DNA of 39,064 nt from Funneliformis mosseae (taxonomy: Eukaryota; Glomeromycota; Glomeromycetes; Glomerales; Glomeraceae), in the NCBI GenBank assembly GCA_910592005.1, contig CAJVPP010000233.1, forward strand, positions 1 to 39,064. Direction: 5' to 3'. The position numbers were made by a program, and so were the translations under genes. Of this stretch, positions 1-11,249 are shown in pieces (positions within the stretch are counted from its first letter, which is position 1; every line of letters begins with the position of its first letter). Below the pieces are notes generated by a model. It made no database searches, was not told where the DNA came from, and saw only the letters and a program-made list of their open reading frames with translations.

Positions 1-178
1 TTTGTTTAATTGTTTACATTTACTAAAAAAGGAAAATAATAGTTTAGTATAATAATATAAATATTTGCGAAACTACTACATTTTTTAAAAAAATATAAAA
101 TTCAACTAAAATTGTCCTCAAAAATAATTCCATTTCAAACTTTTATTTTCCTTTTAATTTCTTAATTATAAAATAAAA

Positions 179-3100
179 ATGAGCTGAAAAAGGTCAATTT
201 CTAAATTATGCGGTAATGATGATGATTCATCATCTAATCAATCTTCTAATACATCTTCTCGTAAAAGAAATAGATCAATTCCTAGATTAATCCATGAAGA
301 AGATATTTCAATCTTCAAATACACCTTCTTATAGAAGAATAAGTAGGTCGATTAGTGATGAAGAAAATATATCTACTTCTAGGCCATCAACCTCTCGTAA
401 TATTAGAGTTAGATATCAAGATTCACAAAGTTCTATTTTAGATACATTTCATCAATTCAGAATACAAGATGAAATGGGAGAATCGTCAACATCGACTTCG
501 ACTGGACGAATTATAAAAATCATCGAACATGAATCTGATGATGAACATTAAGAAGATTTTGATTCTACTTTTTTACCTCAGAGATGTATAAGAAAATACA
601 CAAATCGTCCAAAATCTAGCATAAATCCTTCTGATAATCCTGAAATAGAAGCCAATCAACATTCAGAATCTTTAGAATTTATCACTGAAGAAGATTATAT
701 TACAAGTAAATTTGAGGAAGATGATATTTCTGTAGAGGATGATTTTGAAATTTTTGAAGATTATGCACCACCGGATTACAAGCTATTTCAAAATCCACTA
801 AATACAGAATCAATTGATAACTGATTTTCGTGGATTTTACTTTGGATCATGTCATTTCGAACAAGATTCAACATTACAGAGTCTGCAATTGAGACGTTAA
901 TAAAATTTATGAAATTGGTTCTGACAGAAATCAGAGGTGACGAATTTAGAAATTTTCCAAATTCAATATACTTAACGAAAAAAGCACTTGGATTAAATGA
1001 CTGATTTCACCATTTCGTTCCTTGTTCCAAATGTCATAAGCTGTATCAAAAGCGGGAAGTGGTGAATTTTCAACAGAATAATATGCTGACTGTAATGAAA
1101 TGTTAGCATATAGAATTTCCTAATTCGTCAATTCGCAAAACACAATTTTGCAATACTCTATTATCTTAAAAAGTCATATTGACAAATCGAACTTTAATTC
1201 GACCTAATTTAATCTTTCCGTTTTCTAGAATTCAATAACAACTCAATTCTATGTATCATTGGCTTAATTTTGAAACTAATCTGAGACAATAGACAAATCA
1301 TCAGCGTTTCGACAACATTATGACTGATATATATGATGGTGAAGTTTGACAAACGTTAAAAGAATCTTCACAAAAAGATTTAGCAAATTTTTTTTCGAAA
1401 TGAAGTGGCCAATTCTCATCTTAAATTAATGCTAAATCTCAACTAGTTTCAGCCATATGGTGGTACTGTTTATAGCATTGGAGTAATATATGCCGCTATA
1501 TGCAATTTGCCTCGTGATATCTGATTTAAACGTGAAAATTTACTGACTCTTGGTCTTTTATCCAGACCAAGTGAAGTCAGTTTACATAAAATAAATCACT
1601 ATTTAACGCCGATTGTAGATGAATTGGAATCACTTTGGGATGGATTTATAATAGATAAAACATATGAACATCCCGAAGAAAAAAATATTCATGCAGCTTT
1701 AATTCTTGTTTCATGTGATGTACCGGCCACTAGAAAAATATGTAGACATATTTCGGCCTTAGTATCATGTCATAGATGCGAAAAGAAGGCAAATTATGAA
1801 AATCATCAGCATAATTTTGCCGGAATGGATAATATCGATGATTGGTTCATTATGTAAGATCCAATTGAACATCGTCAAAATACGTTAGAATATAAATGCT
1901 GTAATTCAGACACTTCACAAAAATGATTTGTAAAGCAAGTGGCGTAAGATGATCTGAATTATTACGTTTGCCATATTTTGACCCTATAAAATATATCATA
2001 ATTGATCCAATGCATTGCCTATTTTTAGGCATTGCACGATGGATAATAAAATGAATCTGGATCGATAAAAGATTTTAATATCAAATTCCTTGAATAAGAT
2101 TCAGAAAAAGATGAACGAGTTTTAGATTCCTTCTGATCTAGGACGAATTCTGAGTAAAATTCATGAAAGAGAAGGATTTTCTAATTTTACGGCTGATCAG
2201 TGATGAATATTTTTCACTATATATGCCACTATTTTACTTTGAGAACATCTGATTATAGATAGAAAGATTCTTACACAATTCGTAAGGATTTGTACAATTT
2301 TAGTAAGCTAGATTGTAGAATCAGATCTATTATATGAAGCACATTGAAGACTAATTGAGATAGTGAAGTTGATTAAAAATAATCACAGGCATAACAAAAT
2401 TATGCCAAATCTTCATCTTTCTCTCCATTTGTATGATTGCTCAAGAAACTATAGTCTGTTATATGCATTTTGGTGTTTTTCTTTTGAACGCATGAATGGA
2501 ATATTAGGTATTTTTTTTTGAGAATTTCTTGAATAAATCGGCTTATTAATTTATGAACGATTTTTAGGTTTTTTACCAAATAGTAATAGAAAAATCGAAT
2601 TTGAGCTAATGTGTCGATTAATGTTTGATATTCAAATTGACAGTATTACAAGTTCCAGTGGTATTGAAGTAAAAGGGCTTGAATTGCTAGACAATCAGCC
2701 TTCAATTGATTCCCTTTCGGATATAGATGAATTTTCTTCTGACGAAATCTATCAATTTTAGATGAATTTACGAAATATTAAGAAATCAAATGTTACTGAT
2801 AGTGAACTATTTCCTAGCAAATTCCTTAAACCATCATCCAATAGTATAATTATTTTAAGCGAAATGCTTGATTTGATGGTTGAATACTACAATGCCACTT
2901 ATATCACATTTGATTTTAGGAAACCATTCAATAAGAATTCGGAAGATGGTATAACGATTCAGGTCAAAATGAATCAATTTAGAAGGTGTCAAATTGGTTC
3001 TGAAATCTTTAGATTATCAATGTCTTTGAGACATGTAAAAAATTTGTACATTTTGGCCAAATTTATTATAAATGATAGTACAGTCAATTGTTATCCTAGC

Positions 3101-3403
3101 CAAGTCTAATATTATTTTACACATAAAGTCGATTTGCCATTCAGAAAGGCTGAACATTTTCTAGCATTTGTTCATTGGTATAAACCTGCAAATTCTTCAA
3201 ATATGCGGTATTATTTTAACGAAAAAGAAACTTGTAATATCGAATTATGGGATACTGAATTTTATCTAAAAAGTCGTGATTGTATAATACCAGTTCATTA
3301 TATTTTGGGTTGATTTGTACTGATTAACTATCGAATTTCAGCCCGACGAAATGTAAAAGAATATTTAGCTGTTAATCCAATTAATAGAAAATACTATTTG
3401 TAA
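179..3403 (+). pseudogene. Decayed tnp2/Plavaka-type (CACTA superfamily) transposase
   Basis: Translated pieces in shifting plus-strand frames read through as one transposase. The start is chosen at 179 (ATG AGC TGA), giving MS*KRSISKLCGN with a stop where Trp is likely. A Ser-rich acidic N-terminus follows, then the best-kept block at 1624-1857, which includes LESLWDG, ALILVSCDVPATRKICRHIS and VSCHRCEKKANYE with a Cys/His metal-site look. Further on, IIDPMHCLFLGIAR spans about 1998-2040 and FERMNGILG about 2485-2507. A likely intron lies at 2508-2567 (GT...TTTTTAG), after which GFLPNSNRKIE resumes. The C-terminal part (2571-3403) ends YLAVNPINRKYYL. These blocks match, from memory, tnp2/Plavaka-like transposases common in Rhizophagus. 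The element is dead: many in-frame stops (mostly TGA) and several frameshifts. The left end of the element lies outside the window or is unrecognised. Confidence 0.85.
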
Positions 3404-3506
3404 AAATAAATTGGATGTTTTTAGCATTATTTGGCTGTTAATCCTAAATATCAGTTATATTTCCTTCTGAATTTTATTTTATTTTAAAATATTTTAGTCT
3501 ATTTTT

Positions 3507-3802
3507 GATGTATATCAATCAGATGTAAATCAGACGTCAATCGGCTATAAATAAGATAGGTCAAATTTCAGCTGATTTTTGATGTATATCAATCAGATGT
3601 AAATCGGATGTCAATCAGTTATAAATAAGATGGGTCGAATTTTAGCCAATTTTTGATATATATCAATCAGATGTAAATCGGATGTCAATCGGTTATAAAT
3701 AAGATGGGTCAAATTTTAACTGATTTTTAACGTATGCCAATCAGCTATAATAATATAGGTTGAATTTTGGCTGATTCTTAGCCAATTTCTAGTGTATGCC
3801 AA
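3507..3802. repeat. 74-bp tandem repeat, about four units
   Basis: Units begin at 3507, 3581, 3655 and 3729, exactly 74 bp apart. Each starts near GATGTATATCAATCAGATGT and ends near AGCTGATTTTT or AGCCAATTTTT. The fourth unit is diverged and partly deleted. The array sits just behind the 3' end of the transposase relic, and the next sequence contains GCCAATTTCTAGTG (ending 3794). CACTA elements often carry subterminal repeats and end in TAGTG, so the array is probably the transposase-binding subterminal region of the relic. That role is inferred. Further loose copies of the GATTTTT/CCAATCGGCTA words continue to about 3870, so the exact right terminus is uncertain. Confidence 0.8.
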
Positions 3803-4170
3803 TCGGCTAGACTGATTTTTGATAATTTTTTGAATTTAGGCCAAATTTAGACTGATTTTTCACATATCCGATTTTTTTGATTTCGATCAGTGCCCATCTG
3901 TTACAAATTTTGCTTTATACTTTTTGATTGTTTATGCATTTTTGTAAATGTTCTAATCATATAATCAGTTATATTATACTTAATCATTTAAAAATAAAAT
4001 AATTTTTGTTTATTTTTTTTTTTTGATTTTTTATATTCTCTTTTTTTTCATTCATTTTTTTTCTTTTTTCTCTCCTTTTATCAAGTATATTTACTTTTTA
4101 AATATTATATTATTTTTTTAATATTATTAACTATTAATTATATTTATTTATTTTTTATATATTACTAATA
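3803..4170. other. Spacer without a gene
   Basis: It contains loose remnants of the repeat words (CCAATCGGCTAGACTGATTTTT type) to about 3870, then T-rich and AT-rich low-complexity sequence. No ORF, RNA gene or clear element is seen. Confidence 0.6.
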
Positions 4171-4213
4171 TTACTAACTTTCGTTTTTAATATTTTATTT
4201 ATTACTAATATTA
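4171..4213 (+). repeat. Left copy of 43-bp flanking direct repeat
   Basis: This 43-bp stretch, centred on CTAACTTTCGTTTTTAATAT, recurs in the same orientation at 7348-7390 with about 40 of 43 positions identical. It ends five bases before the left inverted repeat of the element at 4219-7345. It is AT-rich, so some of the similarity could be simple sequence, but the length of the match makes pure chance less likely. Confidence 0.6.
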
Positions 4214-4218
4214 GAGAA

Positions 4219-7200
4219 GTACCAGAAATCAGTTGATTTACAGGTAGTATAATTATATAATATATTTAATATGAAATGATTGTTTAGCTTTTTATCTTAC
4301 TTATTATATCATATAATTATTATGAAGTCTAATTTATTAGTAATATATATTCTGATACTTCATTCTAAATTTTTTTAAGATTTTTAAATGATGAAATAGA
4401 TATTAAAGTTTTTATTCAAGTATTATGTTATTTTACATTTAAAATTTTATATGGTTGATCAATGGGTTTCATCTAAGTAGCAAAAATTAATTTATTAGTA
4501 TATAATTAATAAATTTAATAACGTTATCATAATCATCATAAAATTACATATAAGTTACAATTTCTCAAGTAGAAATTAATCTACATCCAATTGAACTTCA
4601 TGAAAAATTTATCTAACTTCTCATCACGAATTTCTTCCTGAATTTATATCTTCAGCAACATTAAAATTTAGGTTTAAAAGAATAAATACATAATTTATTT
4701 CTGTCTTGCTAACTTGTTTTTAGGTTCTCTTCTTTTTGCAATATCCAGAATGCATATTTTGCTTAAGTTCATTCATTAATTTGAGGGTTGGAAAGTATTT
4801 TTTGCATATATTGCAATACAAACATTGGTAAAGTTCTCACAAAATTGAAGGACAACTACTATCATACTTTAGAATTTTGAGTTTATCATAATATTAAAGA
4901 GTATGAATTGGGTTGATAAAATGACCATCCTTTCTTTTTGTAGTTAAAGAAAGAAATTTATTATTCTCATTCAAAAGAATGGTCGCATCTAGAGCTCTAT
5001 ATTCATTACAATATTCATGATTTTTGCATTTTTTTATATCTAATGAATAATGACAAATCTGCACATAATTCTCAATCTACCTTCATGATATCGAAGGCTT
5101 GAGCTCATTGAATAGATATTTATTTTGGTCGATATATTCTACTTTCACAGGCTTTCTATAAATGTCATCTCTTTACCATATATCACATAATTTTTTTTCT
5201 CAAGTATTTGAAATTCTGTCTTGTTAATTCTTCATCTATTACATTTTCTTAACTATTTAGATGTGACTTGAACTTTCTCACAGGTAGAATGATACCAGTA
5301 AGCTTTGCAAATAAAGAAACCATACTGCATTCTACTGGATTATATGCACTTTGGTCTAAAGCATGAGTGCAAATGATCAAATAATCCAGGTCGAGAGCAT
5401 AAAAAAGATGAGTATATTAAATAATATTCTTCATATACTTTAGATTTTCACCAGATCTACCATCAACAAGAAGGATCCAAATAGGTCTAACTTTTCCTTC
5501 TTTTTTTTTAGAATAGTGGAAAACTCTTCACTTGAAATAATACTTTTCAAATCTACAATATGGGTTGTTGAAGATGTTTTAATAAAGTACTCTGGCCTAA
5601 CAAATATGAAAGTTAACTAATTTACAAGGTGTTACTCAAATCGGCTAGATTAATGATCAAATAAATAGAAGATATGAGTTTCATTTTTGAACTAACTGAA
5701 AAATTGTGATCTTCAATAGTAACTGATTCATTAATGGTTTGAATGGTTTTGAACGTGTGACTAATTGTGGAAATGTCTAATCTGACCTTTGCTTTATCAT
5801 CCTGAGAGATAATAATTGCTTAATTAGCAAAAACTTTAGCAAATACTCTTGCAATTTTAATGGAAGCTAGGCAATAATGTTTATTTACATGAGATTTTAT
5901 TTCTGTTTGTGTTATAGAAGTAAGACTAACTTTCACTAGATGATAATGATGACGTATAGTAAAAGTACTTAGATAATAAGGTTAAAGATAAGTCAATAAA
6001 CATTGATGAGATAAGTATATATTATATTTTTTTTCAAGTGATTCACGTAAATACTTCACTATACGAACTTTAATAATTTCTTTCTTCTTTTAATATGAGC
6101 AGCTCTAAATTTGATGCAATTATAGATCTTATCCTATAAATCTGAATTCTTCATTACTGCAATTGCTACAGATGATCATCCTGAGGTGATATTTTTCTAT
6201 AATTCTTTCTTCTAGTAATTTTTTTTCTTTGTTGCAAGTTTTGCTTATGCTTCAGTATAATGCTTCAATTTCTTAATTGCACACTTTGTTCTAATACAAT
6301 TTTTTGCTGTTCAATAATTTGTGATATTAATAAATCTTTTAATAAACTATTTATAGTAGTTTTTAACACTTGTTAATAATTGAATATATTCTTTATAGCT
6401 AAATTGATCTGCTCAACTACATTATATTACAAAATAGCATTTTTTGGTATAGTTATAGTATTAATTAATCTTTATATTATAGTGAATGTAATGGATATAT
6501 GATGGGTGTGGCTAAAATTATTAGAATTAGAAGCCATATTATATGATGAAAAAAGTCTTTAATATAAGCAAAGAGTAGAAGAAATAATTTCATAATATTT
6601 ACGAATCTTATCTTTAATAAAGGCAGTATTGTGCTTTTTATTTTCTTTTCAAATATTTATACATTCTTGCATTAAATTTTCATGATTTGGTTTTGGGTTA
6701 TATAGTGTAACTTGTTTATAATATGTATATGTATTACAAAATTCTTGCTATAAATTCTGAGATAGTTTATAAAAAAAATCTTTGCTAAAGTTTGGTGTTT
6801 TCAAAAAGCTTTGCATATTATTTTTTTAAAAGAATGTAAAGAATGCAAGAACGCAAAAATACAATTTTTATAATAGATCTTAATAGTTTTGCAAAATTAT
6901 TATCACATTAGGCTAATAACAAATATCATTTCAATTCTATTAGAAGTTTTTTTTAGCAAAAAAAATTTATGAATCAAAGATAAGTTCATTTATTATTTTA
7001 TTATTATTCATTTTTATTTATTTAACTATTATTTATTTATTTAATTATTATTTTAATTTATTTAATAATAGAAATTATCATAGTAAATTACTATTACTAC
7101 TAAATTCTTATTAAAAAAAATATATCCTTAGAGTTTTTTTTTACTATTATTTTAGAAGTTTTTTATTTTGAAAAAGTTTGTAAATATCTTCAATAAAATT

Positions 7201-7345
7201 TATAAATTGGACAAATTAACATATAATATATATATAATAATATAAATAATATATATATAATTTTTAGTTAATCAAATCGATTATCAGAGGGTGGATGGGA
7301 GGATCAGCCTTATAAGTGAAAAAAATCAGCTGATTTCTAGTGTAC
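4219..7345 (-). mobile_element. Inverted-repeat transposon with CACTA-like terminus, decayed
   Basis: The left end GTACCAGAAATCAGTTGATTT (4219-4239) and the reverse complement of the right end at 7323-7345, GTACACTAGAAATCAGCTG and on, form a terminal inverted repeat of about 21-23 bp. The right end therefore contains CACTA, read inward. Between them lies a decayed minus-strand coding region (about 4720-6600). The terminal word TTTCTAGTG also occurs at the presumed right end of the neighbouring transposase relic (ending 3794). The left end has lost two bases and one C/T position within the CACTA part. The class assignment to CACTA-like is inferred from the ends; the internal protein is not a typical tnp2 transposase. 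Confidence 0.65.
4720..6600 (-). pseudogene. Decayed transposon protein with C-terminal C2H2-like finger
   Basis: Minus-strand translation in changing frames gives one continuous protein-like path. From the N-terminal side it reads ISQDDKAKVRLDIS, FKTIQTINESVTIEDH (about 5700-5800), then FVRPEYFIKTS, then KPIWILLVDGRSGE (about 5470-5500), where an Asp-Gly-rich core suggests an RNase H-like region. Next come DLDYLIICTHALDQSAYNPVE, then GRKDGHFINPIH-like sequence (KRKDGHFINPIHTL, near 4900), and a terminal finger CNICKKYFP...LKQNMH, which fits C-x2-C-x12-H-like spacing loosely. The stop is placed at 4720-4722. Stops such as TAA for Gln and TGA interrupt it. I recall similar ORFs as abundant in Rhizophagus, but I know no family name. 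It is probably the transposase of the enclosing element. The N-terminal boundary is uncertain and weaker remnants may reach 6900. Confidence 0.65.
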
Positions 7346-7347
7346 TC

Positions 7348-7390
7348 CTACTAACTTTCTTTTTTAATATTTTATTTATTATTAATATTA
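7348..7390 (+). repeat. Right copy of 43-bp flanking direct repeat
   Basis: Matches 4171-4213 in the same orientation with about three differences (first base, one G/T, one C/T). It begins two bases after the right inverted repeat of the 4219-7345 element. Too long to be an ordinary CACTA target duplication of two to three bases. Confidence 0.6.
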
Positions 7391-10300
7391 CTAATTTTAT
7401 TTTTATAATTTTTTAAATATTATTATTAACATTGTTATTATTACTTTATTTTATATATTATTAACTAATATTTTAAATATTACTTATTGTATTTCTTTTT
7501 TTATATTTAATATTATTATTATATTAAATAGTATTTTTATTATTATAAAATATTTGTATTTTATTATTATCATTATATTTTATTTAATAAATAAATAGAT
7601 TTAAATTAAAGTAATTTTAAATTATATATTAATAAATTATAAATTTAGTAATATTATGAGAAATTAATTATATAAAATTATATAAAAATTATATATATAA
7701 ATTATGTGTAAAATATACTGATAAAACATATATAATATATGTAAAATTTGCATATATAAATTATATATATAATATACTTAATTTATATATTTTTATATAT
7801 TCGTAACTTTGTCTTTATTCTTATTTTTTATACGTAATAATTATATATATTATACGTTATTTACAAATATTAAAAATGTATTATTTTTATATATAATTCT
7901 GTATACAAATTTCTTATAAAGTAAATTAAATTCTTATATAAATACTTTTTTAATATATTTTTTCAAATTTCTCTTGAAAAATATTGTGAAATAATTTTAA
8001 GAATTATTACTAATATCTGAGAATTTCTTGTTTCAAATTGATCAGACTAATTATTTAGAATTTTCTAAATGAAATTCTTAATATCAAAATAGTTATTACA
8101 ATAGTATTGATATAAATAAATAGAAATATATAATTAAACCTTTTTAATAAAATTATGTCTTTCAATTACAGATTGTAATAAGAATAATTCTAAATTTATA
8201 AATTCATAATATTACTTTTCTTGTATCAAATTTTCCAGTTTTCTATAAATACTATTTACTTCTTTCTTATATCAATTAATTATTTGCACATTTATATTAT
8301 TTATTCTAACATATACAAGAGTTATAGATGAATGTATATTTTTATTATAATATTGACCTGTTTAAGATATTCTATATTTTTGTGTATTATTTCAAAAAAT
8401 TTCAAAATAGATAAAATTGCATCAATCTATTGATCACTAGAAGCTTATAACTATACAATATATAAATCTAAAGATTTAATTAGATTGGTAAGTTTTTCTT
8501 ATATTATTTTAATTTTTTGTGTTTTGAAGTATAAAAATTAGTTATAATGCTGATTTTGAGCATATGTTAGCAATTTTACAAATAATTTTGGCAAATTATA
8601 TTTACATTTTTTAAATTTAGAACAGATGTGTATCAATTTACTATAGTACTTGATTTAGTCGTTCAATAAATATTTTGCTAATATCAATATGTAAACCTTC
8701 TTTCTATCTAGCATTTTTTTTTGAAAAAGTACAATAAGTTCATTATAAAGCATATTTAACTAATTATTTTTTAATCTTTGCTATTATGATAACTGTGGTT
8801 GTTAAGCTGTTTGAATAATAATATTCAATGGATTGACTTGTAAAATATGTGAAATTAGTAATAACTGTAATAGAGAAGATAGAGTAATTTTAAATTTGAT
8901 TTCAGTAAATTTAAGATTTACTATAATTTCTAATTCATTATCAAAACATTCTTTAATTGGAATCTATTTAGATTTTATATCTATTCAATTATATATTCAA
9001 TATCTTTTTACTCATATATATTAAGTGTAACTTTTTCATATATATCTCTAAAAGTAATACAGTCATTAATATTTAGTATCTTTGGATTTATTAAATTTTT
9101 AATGCCTTCTTTTACACTTACATTCAAATGAAAACTCATTATTTTATGATAATTTAATATAATAAAAATGTAGCAAAAAAAGGTTTTAAATCTAATTAAA
9201 TTTACATGATTTATTGATTTTACGTAATTTGCATTTAAGACAAAAATGATAATGTAGATACATAGTAAATTAAAAAAATTAATTTTATTTTATTAAGATA
9301 TTTATTAAATCTAGTTTTATATAAAATGAAAAAACTATAATAATTATAATTTGAAAGTAAAAGTAATAAATTTAAAAATCAGAATTAAGTATAATTTATC
9401 ACTTAACATATATATATATAATTATTGTTATACCATCTAAGTTTGGAATAGTAATAGAAGAAGATGAACATTAAACATAGTATTAATTTATAATAATCTT
9501 ATTGTTATTTTTATAAAAATATAATTTAACTCTAACCTTAAATTCTTATATTAATTTGTAATTGATGTAATTATATATTATTATTTAATTTATTTAATTC
9601 TTTAATTTTTAACGTAATTTATTATTTATATTCAGATTTCTTAAATTTGTACTTTTATTTTATTATTTCTATTTTTTTAAAAATTTTTTAAAACTTAAAA
9701 TATTTTTTTTTATATCAAAATTTTTTTATAATTGCGAGTTTTAATTTTTTAATTTTTTTAATTATTTTTATGATTTAATTTTATTAATATTTTAATTTTG
9801 AATTTTTTTAAATTCAATTTAAATTTAAAGCTATTTTTTTAAAAAAATTTTTTTAATATTATTTAATTATTTTTTAATTTACTTATAGTATATATATCCT
9901 TTATTTTTTTTTATTAGTTTCTAATTTAATTTATTTAGAATATTTTTATATTTCTAACTTAATAGATTAATCAATTAATTAAAAATTAAAAATCAAATTT
10001 TCTTCAAATTAATTCTAATATTAAATCAATTCTAATCTTTAACTATAGTTAAGTTAAGTGATAAAATTCAAAAATAAAAATTGCTGATTAACTTTTTAGG
10101 TTAAATTAGTTTTTTTATTTAGAGTTAATAAATAATAAAATTATTTATTTATTTATTAATTATTAATCAGCAATATATTTTTTTAATCTTTTTAGATTAA
10201 ATCAATTTTTTTAATCAGAGTTGATTTATCAATGTAGCTAAGAATAGTAATAAAAAAAGTTAACTTTTTGAAGATTATTAATATTTTGTTTTTTTTAGTT

Positions 10301-11077
10301 TTTTAGATTAAATTAATTTTTTTTTTACAGATTTTTAAATAAAATTATTATTGTAATAAATGCAGTTAAAATTTGATTATTTATTTATTATTCATTTTAT
10401 CATTAAATATTAATTTCTTTTTTTTATTTTTAATTTTTTTATGTCAATTTAATTTCTTTATTTAATCAAGAATAAAATAATATAATCAAATTAAATGATT
10501 TAGTTCATAATTATAGAAAATACAGGTAGTTAAAATTTTTATTATGTATTTTTTTTTGTTATTATTTTTACCTATTAATTAATAAGATATTTTTTAGGCT
10601 AAATCAGTTTATTCTTTTACTTAAAAACAGATAAAATTATTAAATAAATAGATTTTTTTATCATTATAATATAGATATATAATAAAATTTTGATTTTATT
10701 GATATTTGAAAATTAGTAATAAATTATAAAAATAATTTTTAATCAAATCAAATTAATTTACTTTCACCTTCTAGATTGTGAATAAAGATTAATTTCTCAA
10801 ATAGAATAAATGAAATATTATTATAAATAATTTTTAAAGTTAAATTTAATCAAATTAATAAATATTATTTATATTACAAATTAAATTGATAAATTAAATT
10901 AAATTAGTTTAATGAATTATTTTTTGTATTTTTTTTTATATATTAGAAATTACAAATAAATTTTAATTTTTTCATATAACTACATAATTTTTTATCATAT
11001 TTTTTTTATCACTATTTTTTTAAAATCATATATATTTAATTATTGATTTATAAAAATATTCATATAGTTTTTATATA
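7391..11077. other. AT-rich spacer
   Basis: Long runs of A and T, ATT/TAT microsatellite-like stretches (for example 7430-7570 and 7680-7800) and T-rich blocks (9640-9850). A 63-codon ORF at 8833-9024 has no recognisable protein character. A diverged word of the form TTTTTAGRYTAAATYARTTT recurs near 10092, 10188, 10298 and 10591. No gene is supported. Confidence 0.7.
10080..10174. repeat. Perfect 12-bp inverted repeat
   Basis: ATTGCTGATTAA (10080-10091) and TTAATCAGCAAT (10163-10174) are exact reverse complements 71 bp apart, in otherwise low-complexity DNA. It could be a tiny foldback element or the remnant of one. No target duplication is evident. Confidence 0.5.
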
Positions 11078-11249
11078 CAGTCAACTCTTATTATAACGAA
11101 CTCTATATCTTAAATCTCAACTTTACTATAAGGCTATAATGAAGATTTTAAGAGATTTGATTGGCCAATTTGCTATAACAAGAGTATTTTTATTATATTT
11201 GTTCAAAAAATTCATTATATTAAGAGTTCGCTATATCAAGAGTTGACTG
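11078..11249. mobile_element. Pogo-like MITE, complete, TA target duplication
   Basis: This 172-bp element starts CAGTCAACTCTTATTATAAC and ends with the reverse complement of CAGTCAACTCTTGATATAGC. It is flanked by TA on both sides (11076-11077 and 11250-11251). There is no coding capacity. The CAG...CTG ends and the TA duplication fit a Tc1/mariner-pogo MITE mobilised in trans. The interior word AGAGATTTGATTGGCC is shared with the diverged copy at 17609-17773, and the same terminus reappears at 39033. Confidence 0.9.

Noticed and set aside
1850..2032. 60-codon minus-strand ORF
   Set aside because: It lies antisense to the transposase relic, whose plus-strand reading (IDPMHCLFLGIA) is the meaningful one.
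179..2245. TGA read as Trp (altered genetic code) in the transposase relic
   Set aside because: TGG is also used at conserved sites, other stops and frameshifts are present, and the intact genes here use the standard code.
8833..9024. 63-codon plus-strand ORF with CKICEISNNC
   Set aside because: Composition is that of translated AT-rich DNA; a single Cys pair by chance, no neighbouring support.
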